From Deltaproteobacteria bacterium (lineage in GTDB: Bacteria > Myxococcota_A > UBA9042): 64,000 nt of DNA. The stretch spans positions 62,001 to 126,000 of the forward strand of contig JACKFC010000004.1 of assembly GCA_020632665.1 (NCBI GenBank), in the 5' to 3' direction. Shown in pieces: positions 26,070 through 33,867 of the stretch. Both the position numbers and the translations under genes were made by a program. Position 1 is the stretch's first letter. Each line of letters starts with the position of its first letter. The notes beneath the pieces were generated by a model. It made no database searches and was not told the origin of the DNA. It worked only from the letters and a program-made list of their open reading frames with translations.

Positions 26070-26990
26070 ATGCGTCCCTTGCGTCGTTCCCTTCCCGGCG
26101 GCCTCTACGAGATCACCACCCGCGTCGCCAATGGCCAACTGCTCGCCACACCGACCCGCGAGATCCATGACCTCATCCTCGGCGTCGTCGGCCACGCGAT
26201 GCGCGCGCACGAGGTCAAACTGCACGCCTTCGTCTTCATGTCGAACCACTATCACCTGCTCATCTCGGTGCCGGATAGCCCGACCCTGAGCAAGTTCATG
26301 TGCTTGCTCAACACCAACGTCTCGAGGGAGCTCAACATCGTCAACGACCGCGACGGCGCGATGTGGTCGCGGCGCTTTCGCTCGATCCCGATCACTGCTG
26401 ATCGGGCGTCGCAGCTCTTCCGCCTGCGCTACATCATCGCGCACGGGGTCAAGGAGAATCTGGTCGCGAAGGTCGCGGATTGGCCGGGGGCGTCGTCGCT
26501 GCGGTGGCTGCGGGACGGCGAGCAGATCTTCGGCAAGTGGATTCGGCGGACCGAGCTGTACTACGCCCGCCGGCGGAAGAACTTCGTCGAGGATTTGGCC
26601 GCTTTCACGACGACGTACCTGATCGAGATGACGGTGCTTCCGTGCTGGCAGGACGATCCGGAGCATGAGTGGCGGCAGCAGGTTCGGGAGATGATCGCGG
26701 AGGTCGAGGCGGAAGCCGACGTGGAGCGCCGTCAGCATGGCCGACGACCGCTGGGCGTGGCGGCCGTGCTGGCGCAGGACCCGTTCGGGCGGGTGAAGGG
26801 CAAGCGGTCGCGGGCGCCGTCGGTGCACAGCGTCGACAAGCCGGCGCGGCAGGAGCTGCGGGCGAAGCTGCGGGCGCTGGAGATCGCGTGGCGCGATGCG
26901 GCTGCGGTGGCGATGGAGCTGTTGGCCGGCGAGGCGGGCGAGGGGCATCGGCGCTTGCCGGCGATGTTTTGGCAGGCGTTGGCGTTGTAG
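26070..26990 (+). CDS. REP-associated tyrosine transposase (RAYT, Y1_Tnp / IS200-like family), 306 aa
   Basis: The HUH nuclease pair is visible as H60-Y-H62 in FMSNHYHLL, preceded by the expected strand KLHAFVF. LRYIIAHGVKENLV and DWPGASSLRW correspond to the YIHxNPVxAGLV and DWPWSS boxes of the family, and paired tyrosines follow in ELYYARR. Family members nick and rejoin single-stranded DNA at REP hairpins through a Tyr-DNA link. The protein is longer than most RAYTs (about 150-230) owing to a C-terminal extension of about 110 charged residues. The start ATG at 26070 has AGGAG seven bases upstream. Inverted and direct repeats on both sides fit a REP/RAYT unit. Intact, so possibly active. 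Confidence 0.85.
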   Translation: MRPLRRSLPGGLYEITTRVANGQLLATPTREIHDLILGVVGHAMRAHEVKLHAFVFMSNHYHLLISVPDSPTLSKFMCLLNTNVSRELNIVNDRDGAMWSRRFRSIPITADRASQLFRLRYIIAHGVKENLVAKVADWPGASSLRWLRDGEQIFGKWIRRTELYYARRRKNFVEDLAAFTTTYLIEMTVLPCWQDDPEHEWRQQVREMIAEVEAEADVERRQHGRRPLGVAAVLAQDPFGRVKGKRSRAPSVHSVDKPARQELRAKLRALEIAWRDAAAVAMELLAGEAGEGHRRLPAMFWQALAL

Positions 26991-27046
26991 CCGTTCGCTG
27001 CGTCGTGGGTGGCGGGGGTAGCGCCTCGCTCTGGTCGGGTCGGTCT

Positions 27047-27059
27047 TGGTGGGAGCGGG
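27047..27059 (-). repeat. Inner inverted repeat, right arm
   Basis: TGGTGGGAGCGGG pairs exactly with 26046-26058. It partly overlaps the start of the first 122-bp direct repeat. Confidence 0.8.
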
Positions 27060-27172
27060 TGTTGGCGGAGAATTGGCGGGGGCTGGGCACGCCACGGGCG
27101 GCGCCGGCGGAGGGGTTTGCGACTTCGCGGCGTACTGTCGGGTTTTCGTCGAATTGCCCGGCACCTACATAG
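27051..27172. repeat. 122-bp direct repeat, copy 1
   Basis: It matches 27201-27322 at an offset of 150 bases with only two differences (27118 T/A and 27131 C/A). It contains GTCGAATTGCCCGGCACCT, the inverse of the left REP-like core. Confidence 0.92.
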
Positions 27173-27199
27173 GGCACCTACATAGGGCACCTACATAGG
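27161..27199. repeat. Three tandem copies of GCACCTACATAGG
   Basis: Exact 13-base units start at 27161, 27174 and 27187, between the two 122-bp repeats. A fourth partial copy ends the second repeat at 27311. Confidence 0.95.
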
Positions 27200-27200
27200 G

Positions 27201-27322
27201 GGGAGCGGGTGTTGGCGGAGAATTGGCGGGGGCTGGGCACGCCACGGGCGGCGCCGGCGGAGGGGTTAGCGACTTCGCGGAGTACTGTCGGGTTTTCGTC
27301 GAATTGCCCGGCACCTACATAG
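27201..27322. repeat. 122-bp direct repeat, copy 2
   Basis: Near-identical to 27051-27172. Its last bases (CTACATAG) supply the stop codon of the small gene at 27315-27554 on the other strand. Confidence 0.92.
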
Positions 27323-27554
27323 CCCGGCCAATCACCGCCTGCACGGCACGCTTGGGCGCCCAATAGAATTTCGCGCTCGCTCCCACGCCGAGCGATCCAG
27401 CGGCGACGCCGAGGCCGATCTTTTCACGCGTCCCGATAGAAGAGCCGGCGCTGGCAATGCCGGGGGCCAGCACGCAAAGCAGGGCCACGACAGCGGCGGC
27501 CGACGTCAGGGGCGTTCGCCGTCCACGCGCCACGTTCGCTGGAGATCCGCTCAT
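27315..27554 (-). CDS. Small membrane/exported protein, 79 aa, probably truncated by the repeat island
   Basis: The ATG at 27554 overlaps the stop of the upstream 653-aa gene (ATGA), so translation is coupled. A hydrophobic segment at about 17-37 (SAAAVVALLCVLAPGIASAG) looks like a signal or membrane helix. A Gly/Ala-rich stretch follows (EKIGLGVAAGSLGVGAS) and then APKRAVQAVIGRAM. The stop codon and the last few residues lie in the repeated sequence (27311-27322), so the original C-terminus was probably replaced when the repeat arrived. Function unknown. This is the last gene of the 30710-to-27315 operon. Confidence 0.6.
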   Translation of the reverse strand: MSGSPANVARGRRTPLTSAAAVVALLCVLAPGIASAGSSIGTREKIGLGVAAGSLGVGASAKFYWAPKRAVQAVIGRAM

Positions 27555-29512
27555 CCTTGCCCTCCCCCCGCTAGCTCGAGGACGCCGATCACACCCGCGC
27601 CGCGCAGCTCGTCCAGCCAGACCTCGGCGTCCGCCGGCAGGTCGGTCCAGCCGCCATCGTCGCCGTCCTCGAGCGCTTCGTCCAAGAACTCGAACGCCTC
27701 CCCGACCGGCATCGGGGCCGCGTCGAGGGCCCGCAGCAGCGCGCCGATCGCATCAGGGCAGGGCAACAGGACGGTCCGCTCGCGAAAGCGGCCGACCAAC
27801 AACCCGCCGCTGCGTCCCGGTGGCGGTGCCCGCCGAGCGTCATCGTCGCCTTCGAGCCAGTGCAAGACGTCGCAGCCGACCGGGACCCAGCGAAACGCCT
27901 CGGAGCGGACGATGCGACACGCCGCGTCGAGCGGCTCTTCCGGGTCGTCTTCGTCCGGCGCGACGGCGAGCCGCTCCACCACGTCGTCGGCCCGCGTGGC
28001 GCCGCAGATGGCGAGCTCGACCGACGCCAAGTCCGCCGCAGCCGGCCGCAGCCTCGGCGCCAGCAGGGTGGGCAACACAGCCGCGGCGCGCATCGCAATC
28101 GGGCCGCGCGGAGCCGCGTCGCGAGAGGCCACGGCACGGGCGAGGGCCGCCGCGCAGCCGTTGGCCTCGGCGACCGCCAAGATCCCGGACGTGACCTGCC
28201 CGATGCCCTCCGCGATGGCCGTGATCTCGGCCTCCGAGCGATCCGGCCAGGTGGGCGGATCGCTGGCCAAGCCGAGCTGCACCACCTCCTTCAGGCCGAG
28301 CGAGGCGAGCCGCTGCGGCAGCGCGTCGAGCGCGGCCAAGACGGTCGCCAAGGGCGCGTTTGCGGCGCTCGGCAGCGTCGCCAGCACCGACGACGCTGCC
28401 TCGGCCGCCGTGCCGGTGGTCGCCAGCCGCAGCGCAACCTCCCACAACCTGCGCCGCGCCGCCGCCTCGTCGACCGTCGCTGGCCGGAGCCGCAGGTCGC
28501 GAAAGAAGAGGTCGTGCAGCGCTCGGCGCAGCTGGGCGAAGAGGGCCGCGACCTCGGTCTGGCGCAGCGCAGGGTCGGCGTGGCGAACCAGGGTCGCGCC
28601 GACGAGCGGGTCGGCGAGGCGGCGGTGGTGGCCTGAAACGTACGCGATGGCGTCGCTGCTGCTGTCGAGCTCTGCGTGGGGCATCGCCGGATCGCCGACC
28701 AGCGAGATCACCCGACCGGTCGCGGCCTCTTGCTCCAAGGTCTCGAGCTCGCGCGCGAAGTGGCGTAGCGCAGCACGCAGGCCGGCGATGCCCTGGCGTG
28801 CCCGCGTCGCACGTTCCGGCCCTTGCTGCAGCCAGATCGCGTCGGCAGCCGCGGCGTGCAGGTTGCGCGCGTCGCCGTCGCGGTCGAAGTCCCGGTCGCG
28901 CAGCCGACACCAGGGATCGAGGCCGTACCAATGCACGACGGGCAGCAATTCCGCAGCGCGCGCACAGAGGTAGAGCGGAAAGCGGCCGATTCCCGGCCAG
29001 GCCGCGAAGCCCACCGCGCGGTGCAGCAACTCGTGCGGGGTCCAGCGGGCGCTGTGATTCGGATCGAAGCCGCCCATCGCGCCCTCGAGCGCGAAGCCCT
29101 GGTAGCGGCCCTGAATGCGGACGCCGCGCTCGAAGCTGCCGTGGTGCGCGTCGTGGACGGCCTCGTCGCCGCGCAGCGCCTCGCGCCAGTGCAAGGGCGC
29201 CTGCCGCTCCAGGTGGGCGATCCGCGCGCCGACCGCGGTACCGGCAGCCACAGCGCGGAGGGTGAACGGTGACGCGACCGCCTCGCCCACTGCGACCCCG
29301 TGCCAAGCGGCCAAGGCTGGGCCGAGGCCGGTCGCGGCGGCCGAGAGTTCCTCCAGCCAACGGACGAGCGCCTCGGCCAGCGCGTCGATTGGCGCCTCCT
29401 CCAGCCAGCGCAGCCGCGCAGGGACCGAGTCGACGCCTGACGGGGCCCGCAGCCCGGGGACGACGCCATCGGCACCGAAGCCCGCCCCGGCGTTGCGCGC
29501 AAGATCCGTCAT
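27551..29512 (-). CDS. Unrecognised 653-aa protein with an HExxH motif (possible zinc metalloprotease)
   Basis: The ATG at 29512 overlaps the stop of the YihY-like gene (ATGA). An H-E-L-L-H sequence at residues 160-164 lies in a helix-like context (ARWTPHELLHRAVGF), with Glu188 24 residues on (CARAAELLP), a spacing seen in gluzincin proteases. A nearby HDAHHG at 120-125 adds more histidines. No signal peptide is seen. The remaining 450 residues are Ala/Leu-rich helices with no family recognised. HExxH also occurs by chance, so the protease idea is tentative. Coupling to a membrane protein and a small exported protein suggests an envelope function. Confidence 0.65.
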   Translation of the reverse strand: MTDLARNAGAGFGADGVVPGLRAPSGVDSVPARLRWLEEAPIDALAEALVRWLEELSAAATGLGPALAAWHGVAVGEAVASPFTLRAVAAGTAVGARIAHLERQAPLHWREALRGDEAVHDAHHGSFERGVRIQGRYQGFALEGAMGGFDPNHSARWTPHELLHRAVGFAAWPGIGRFPLYLCARAAELLPVVHWYGLDPWCRLRDRDFDRDGDARNLHAAAADAIWLQQGPERATRARQGIAGLRAALRHFARELETLEQEAATGRVISLVGDPAMPHAELDSSSDAIAYVSGHHRRLADPLVGATLVRHADPALRQTEVAALFAQLRRALHDLFFRDLRLRPATVDEAAARRRLWEVALRLATTGTAAEAASSVLATLPSAANAPLATVLAALDALPQRLASLGLKEVVQLGLASDPPTWPDRSEAEITAIAEGIGQVTSGILAVAEANGCAAALARAVASRDAAPRGPIAMRAAAVLPTLLAPRLRPAAADLASVELAICGATRADDVVERLAVAPDEDDPEEPLDAACRIVRSEAFRWVPVGCDVLHWLEGDDDARRAPPPGRSGGLLVGRFRERTVLLPCPDAIGALLRALDAAPMPVGEAFEFLDEALEDGDDGGWTDLPADAEVWLDELRGAGVIGVLELAGGGQG

Positions 29513-30384
29513 GTCATCTCTCCTCGAGCGCGTCGATCGGCGCGGGCCTCCAGCACCGCCACAGCCTGCGCCCCGAGCAGCAGGATCACCGCCGCCACCT
29601 CCAGCGTCAGGAGCACGATCACCACGGTCGCGAGGCTGCCGTAGACGGCGCCGACCAGCGAGACGTTGCCCAGGTACCAGACCACGACGCCGCGCACCGG
29701 CTCCCACAGCAGCGCCGCGCCGAAGCCGGCCGAGAGCGCGCGATGTGCGCCGATGGGTCGCTGCGGCAGGACCGAATAGAGGGCAGAAAACAGGAGGCCG
29801 CTGCCGAGCAGCCCCGAGGCGCGGAGCAGCCAGGCCGCGCCGCTGCCGGCGTCCATCCCGATCTCGAGGATGCTGGTCGCTCGGACGACCAGCGCTTCGA
29901 GCACCGAGGTCGCCGCGGTCAGAGCGAACAGGCCGATCGTCAGCACCAGCACGAAAGCGTACGGGACCAGGGCGCGGAGCCAGAACGGCCGTGTATCACT
30001 GCCCTCTGCGACCGAGAAGATCACCGCGAAGGCGTCTTCGACCATGCGAAAGGCGAGGCTGCTGAGGAAGAGCAGGACCGCGACCAAGACCACGCTCAGC
30101 ACGTCGCGGCTGTCGAGCAGGCCGGTCACCGTGTCGACCACGGCGTCGACGTGGCCCGGCACCAACAGGCCCAGCTCGGCGCGGATCGTCGAGAGCAGCT
30201 GCTCGCGCGGGAAGAAGGCGGAGAGGCCGACCAGCGCGATCGCGATCAGCGGCACCATCGAGAGCAGGGTGTTGTAGGCGACGCCGCCGGCCAGCAGCAG
30301 GCCGCGGTTGCGGGAGAACGCGGCGAAGACCTCGGCGAGGAAGCCCGCCAGCCGCCGCGGCCAGGATCGCGGGCTCAGCGGCAC
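29509..30384 (-). CDS. YihY/UPF0761-family inner membrane protein (291 aa)
   Basis: About six hydrophobic helices occur in the family arrangement, opening with the hallmark LLLAGGVAYNTLLSMVPLIAIAL. Later signatures are YLGNVSLVGAVYGSLATVVIVLL and ALLWEPVRG. The length with the chosen GTG start at 30384 (about 290 residues) matches the family; the frame runs farther upstream but only over the next gene. The stop overlaps the following start by four bases, and the start overlaps the preceding gene by ten. YihY proteins were once called ribonuclease BN by mistake; their real function is unsettled. Confidence 0.88.
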   Translation of the reverse strand: MPLSPRSWPRRLAGFLAEVFAAFSRNRGLLLAGGVAYNTLLSMVPLIAIALVGLSAFFPREQLLSTIRAELGLLVPGHVDAVVDTVTGLLDSRDVLSVVLVAVLLFLSSLAFRMVEDAFAVIFSVAEGSDTRPFWLRALVPYAFVLVLTIGLFALTAATSVLEALVVRATSILEIGMDAGSGAAWLLRASGLLGSGLLFSALYSVLPQRPIGAHRALSAGFGAALLWEPVRGVVVWYLGNVSLVGAVYGSLATVVIVLLTLEVAAVILLLGAQAVAVLEARADRRARGEMT

Positions 30385-30710
30385 CAGCCGATGATGCGGT
30401 GGGAGCCGTCGGGCGCGGCGTCCTGCTCCTCGTAGACCAGCGCCCGGCTCTTGCCGTCGTGACTCCAGACGCGGAGCCGAAAGCGCGTGCCGGGACGCAC
30501 CTGCAGCCGAACCAGGAAGCCGACGCCTTCGACCGTCGGCAGCGCGAGGCTGCGGCTGCCACGAAAGACCAAGCCGTCCTGCCGCAGCGGACGGATCTCC
30601 TCGCCGTGGTCCATCTGCTGGTTGCCGTCGGCGTCGACCCAGATCCGCACGTCCGGTCGGGTGTCGTCTTGCCGGCTCAGCCGCAATTCGAAGTCCAGCG
30701 CGATGGCCAT
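30375..30710 (-). CDS. Small unrecognised beta-rich protein (111 aa)
   Basis: The ATG at 30710 is preceded by GGGAGG. It has no signal peptide or membrane helix. The sequence alternates strands and turns: DVRIWVDADGNQQMDHG is an EF-hand-like acidic loop, then GFLVRLQVRPGTRFRLRVWS. It may be a small beta-sandwich. It is the first gene of the coupled set with the YihY-like gene. No family was recognised. Confidence 0.65.
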   Translation of the reverse strand: MAIALDFELRLSRQDDTRPDVRIWVDADGNQQMDHGEEIRPLRQDGLVFRGSRSLALPTVEGVGFLVRLQVRPGTRFRLRVWSHDGKSRALVYEEQDAAPDGSHRIIGWCR

Positions 30711-30868
30711 GGGCGCCTCCCGGCCGGCGGAATTCCGGCCGCCCGGGACGATCGGCCAACTCGGCCGCCCTGGCAAGCGTCTCCCGGCGGCCGGCTCTTG
30801 TGCGGCGCAGCAATCGCCGCTACCCTGGCGACGCGCCGCAGCTTTCGGCGCTGCCGCAGGATGGCCGC

Positions 30869-32080
30869 GTGCTCTACGCCTACCACGATATGATGCGCCG
30901 CGCCGCGATGCCCTGGGTCCAGGCCCTGGACGCCGGACGCAGCGCGCTGGATCACGGCCCACACACCCTGCCTCCGCTGCGTCTGACCGCGGCGTGGATC
31001 GGCTTGTGGACCGACGCTGTGCGGCACCACGGCAAGCCGCCCTTCGGCCTCGCCGAGACGCGGGAGGAGGTCGTGCTCGAGCGGCCCTTCGTCACCCTGC
31101 GCCGCTTTGTGCGCCGCAGCACGGGGACCGCCAACGGCACGATCCTCTTGGTCGCGCCGATGTCCGGCAACCACGCGACGCTGCTACGCGATACGGTCGA
31201 CGCGCTGATCGATCACCACGACGTGGTGATCACCGATTGGCGCTGCGCGTCCGAGGTGCCGCTGGCTGAGGGCACGTTCGGCCTCGACGATTTCGTCCTC
31301 GAGCTCGAGCGCGCCGCGCGTCACATCGCGGCGACCGACGGGCGGCCGCACGTCGTGGCGGTCTGCCAGCCCGGCGTCGCTGCGCTCGCTGCGACCGCGC
31401 GCCTCTGCGCCGCCGACGACGCGGCCCGGCCCCGCAGCCTCACGCTGATCGGCAGCCCGGTCGACACCAGCCGCAACCCGATGTTGCCGAATCGGGTCGC
31501 CGAGCAGCGTCCGCTCTCGTGGTTTCGGCGGACGCTGGTGAGCCGGGTGCCGCGTGGCCGTCCAGGCGCCGGGCGTACGGTCTATCCGGGCTTTTTGCAG
31601 CACCAGGCATTTCTCTGGATGAAGCCGTTCTACCACGTCGACAAGCACTGCGATCACCTCCGCGCGGCCTTCGCCGGCGACGAGGAGACGATGCGAGCGC
31701 ACGACGACTTCTACGCCGAATTCCGCAGCGTGGCCGACCTCCCCGGCGACTTCTACCTGGAGACCATCGACCGCATCTTCCAGCGCAACCTGCTGGCGCG
31801 CGGCGAGCTCGAGGTCGCCGGCGCGCTCGTCAGGCCCGACGCCGTCCGCGACGCGCCGGTTCTGGTGGTCGAGGGCGAGCGCGACGATATCACCGGGCCG
31901 GGTCAGACCGCGGCTGCGTTGGACTTGTTGACGGGGCTCGCCGAGGCGGATCGACACCATCACCTGCAGGCAGGCGTGGGGCACTACGGCTTGTTCTCGG
32001 GCTCGCGCTGGCGCTCCGACGTCTTGCCTCGGCTGCTGGCGCATTTCGAAGCGGCCGCGACGGCGTCGCCGACCGGGTGA
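30869..32080 (+). CDS. phaZ: Intracellular-type polyhydroxybutyrate depolymerase
   Basis: An alpha/beta hydrolase of 403 residues that breaks down stored polyhydroxybutyrate granules. The nucleophile box is VAVCQPGV with Cys166 in place of serine, the hallmark of intracellular PhaZ1-type enzymes. The acid and base follow in VVEGERDDITGPGQT and GVGHYGLFSG. ILLVAPMSGNHATLLRDTV and VVITDWRCASEVPL are family signatures. The GTG start at 30869 (first residues LYAYHDMMRRAAMPW) fits the usual N-terminus better than the longer frame from 30800; AGGA lies eight bases upstream. The 3' end overlaps the convergent DHH gene by 97 bases. It implies that the organism makes PHA, though no synthase is in the window. 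Confidence 0.9.
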   Translation: MLYAYHDMMRRAAMPWVQALDAGRSALDHGPHTLPPLRLTAAWIGLWTDAVRHHGKPPFGLAETREEVVLERPFVTLRRFVRRSTGTANGTILLVAPMSGNHATLLRDTVDALIDHHDVVITDWRCASEVPLAEGTFGLDDFVLELERAARHIAATDGRPHVVAVCQPGVAALAATARLCAADDAARPRSLTLIGSPVDTSRNPMLPNRVAEQRPLSWFRRTLVSRVPRGRPGAGRTVYPGFLQHQAFLWMKPFYHVDKHCDHLRAAFAGDEETMRAHDDFYAEFRSVADLPGDFYLETIDRIFQRNLLARGELEVAGALVRPDAVRDAPVLVVEGERDDITGPGQTAAALDLLTGLAEADRHHHLQAGVGHYGLFSGSRWRSDVLPRLLAHFEAAATASPTG

Positions 32081-32982
32081 TCTTCGCTGCGGTGCAGCAG
32101 ATCGTCACTGATCATACCCGCGGCGTGGCGGTGGCCGCCGCCGCCGAAGCGGGCTGCGATCTCGTGCACCGCCGGGCCATGGCCGGGGCGACTGCGGAGC
32201 GAGTGGCGGACCTTGCCGCCGGCGCGTCGGTAGACCAGGGCGACCCCGCCGTGCACCGCCGCGATCGCGTTGCCGACGTCGGAAGCCAGCGCACCGTCTC
32301 GCGCGGCGAGTTCGACGGCCCGTACCCGGACCTCCTGCAGCCAGCCCGGCGTCGCGGCCTTGGCATATTCTGCGACCCGTTGGCGCCAGTTGCGCGCGGC
32401 CTGGCGGGCTTGTCCGAGGACGACCTCGCGCTCACGGGTGAAGCGGGCGGCGAGGGCCAACGCCGAGGGCGGGGTCCGTGCGTCGCGGATCAGCACCGAG
32501 AGCGCCGCGATGTCGGGGTCGTCCATGCGATAGTGGTCGACAGCGTCGACGATCCGGACGAACTCGGGGACGTCGGCGTCGCCGTGCAGCATCTGCCAGC
32601 AGAGCAGGGCGCCGCATCGGCCGTCTGCCAGGAAGACGTGCTTGGGGTAGGCAGCGGCGATCGGCTCGGAGGCCACGTGGTGGTCGAGCACGAAGACCGA
32701 GGCGGCGATCTCGATCAGCGAGCCGAGCGCCGAGGCCCCAGGGCAGAGGTCGAGCAGGACGACGTCGCGGCCGCGCGCCCGCTTCTTCGCCGGTGCGCGA
32801 CCGGCGTCGAGCGGGAGCAGGTCGAAGCGCGAGCCCTCGCTGCGCAGCCGTTCGCCGAGCAGGGCGGCGGCCAACGCACCGTCCGGACAGCTGCGATGGT
32901 AGCCGAGCAGGAGCGGACGGTCTGGCGCTCGACGCGGCAGCGGCCAGCGCGGCGGCAGCGTTGCGCCGGCCGCGGTGCTCAT
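31984..32982 (-). CDS. DHH-family phosphoesterase (DHH/DHHA1), 332 aa
   Basis: The N-terminal domain has GYHRSCPDGALAAALL (first Asp motif), DVVLLDLCPG and the name-giving VLDHHVASEP. The C-terminal DHHA1 domain ends with ARFGGGGHRHAAGM, the substrate-binding glycine/His loop. Family members cleave phosphodiesters such as pAp, nanoRNA or cyclic dinucleotides using manganese. The domain order is closest to short NrnA-like or general DHH hydrolases; the substrate is not predictable here. The ATG overlaps the MBL gene stop (ATGA). The last 30 residues (SKCASSRGKTSER...) overlap phaZ on the other strand and look unconserved. Confidence 0.85.
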   Translation of the reverse strand: MSTAAGATLPPRWPLPRRAPDRPLLLGYHRSCPDGALAAALLGERLRSEGSRFDLLPLDAGRAPAKKRARGRDVVLLDLCPGASALGSLIEIAASVFVLDHHVASEPIAAAYPKHVFLADGRCGALLCWQMLHGDADVPEFVRIVDAVDHYRMDDPDIAALSVLIRDARTPPSALALAARFTREREVVLGQARQAARNWRQRVAEYAKAATPGWLQEVRVRAVELAARDGALASDVGNAIAAVHGGVALVYRRAGGKVRHSLRSRPGHGPAVHEIAARFGGGGHRHAAGMISDDLLHRSEDHPVGDAVAAASKCASSRGKTSERQREPENKP

Positions 32983-33863
32983 CCGAGGGCCGTCCAGCCG
33001 CCGATCGGCAGCACCCGCACCTCGGGACGACTCGGATGCGAGCGCACTTCGTCGAGGAACGCGCCGAGGTCGTTGGTCGGGATCTGCCGCACCGGCGCCT
33101 CGATCGGCCGCCAGAACTGGTCCCAATGGCACGGGATCACGAGCTTGGGACGCAAGGCGTCGATCAGCCGATGGGTGAAGTTCTCGGTCGCGTAGCGCCC
33201 GACGGTGCATGCCAGCACCACGTCGGCCTGCACACCCTCGAGCTCCGCCTCGATCAGGTCGGCCGAACCGACGTGGTAGATCGAGGCCGGGCCCCCCGCG
33301 ATGTGCAAGCCGAGGACGTCGCCGACGCGGAACGCGCCCGCCCGCGCTGGCCAACGCAGCGGTTCGCGGACATGACCCGGAGCCGGGACGCGGCCGAACG
33401 CGAATTTGCTGTGTTGCGAGCGAAAGGCCGTCAGCGTGCAGGGCCCCTCGCAGACGCCGACTCCCGGCTCGAGCGTGTGCACCAGGCTCGCGTCGACGCC
33501 ATAGCCGAGCGCGATCTCCGCCATGCTCGACGATCCGTAGATGCGGGCCCGGTGGCGCTCGGCGATCGCCGGCGCGTCGATCGCGTGGTCGAAGTGGCTG
33601 TGCCCGACCGCGACCGCGTCAGCACAGTCGACGGCGGCCTCGATCCGGTCGATCTTGGGCGAGAGGGCGCCACGCGCGACCTCCCACAGCGAATGGCGAG
33701 AGAGGTGCGGATCCAGCCAGAGGTGGTGCGGCGTGCCGTCATCGGCGCGATGCAGGACCCGGAAGCCGGCCGTGCCCCACCATTGCACCGCGAGGCGAGC
33801 GTGCTCGGGCTTCGGCTCGTGGTGGAGCCAGCCCGGGTCGATGCTGACCTGCAGCCGGCTCAA
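32979..33863 (-). CDS. MBL-fold metal-dependent hydrolase (UlaG-like), 294 aa
   Basis: The metallo-beta-lactamase motif H-x-H-x-D-H is present as GHSHFDHAID, with further metal or structural positions at RSQHSKFAFG and VIPCHWDQFW. WWGTAGFRV near the N-terminus is typical of UlaG-like lactonase relatives. The start is a TTG at 33863, chosen because GGAGG lies nine bases upstream and the frame begins right after the stop of the aldolase gene. It is coupled to the DHH gene. Substrate unknown; phosphodiester or lactone hydrolysis is plausible. Confidence 0.8.
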   Translation of the reverse strand: MSRLQVSIDPGWLHHEPKPEHARLAVQWWGTAGFRVLHRADDGTPHHLWLDPHLSRHSLWEVARGALSPKIDRIEAAVDCADAVAVGHSHFDHAIDAPAIAERHRARIYGSSSMAEIALGYGVDASLVHTLEPGVGVCEGPCTLTAFRSQHSKFAFGRVPAPGHVREPLRWPARAGAFRVGDVLGLHIAGGPASIYHVGSADLIEAELEGVQADVVLACTVGRYATENFTHRLIDALRPKLVIPCHWDQFWRPIEAPVRQIPTNDLGAFLDEVRSHPSRPEVRVLPIGGWTALG

Positions 33864-33867
33864 GGTC

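Larger units (their letters stand above)
26991..27314. other. Non-coding region right of the RAYT gene
   Basis: No gene is supported here. It holds the inner inverted-repeat arm (27047-27059), two 122-bp direct repeats and a 13-bp tandem repeat. The first 55 bases are a GC-rich leader with nothing recognisable. Confidence 0.7.
25809..27322. mobile_element. RAYT element with flanking REP-like repeats (inferred borders)
   Basis: A transposase-like RAYT gene (26070-26990) lies between a left cluster of GATCGAGGTGCC repeats and a right pair of 122-bp repeats. A 19-base core AGGTGCCGGGCGATTCGAC occurs three times on the left (25833, 25913, 25939) and its inverse, with one A/G change, twice on the right (27148, 27298). 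An inner 13-bp perfect inverted repeat hugs the gene. Borders are inferred from the outermost repeats, not from a target duplication. Confidence 0.6.

Noticed and set aside
30800..30868. Longer N-terminus for the PHB depolymerase
   Set aside because: The extra 23 residues do not match the family start, and a GTG with AGGA upstream sits at 30869.
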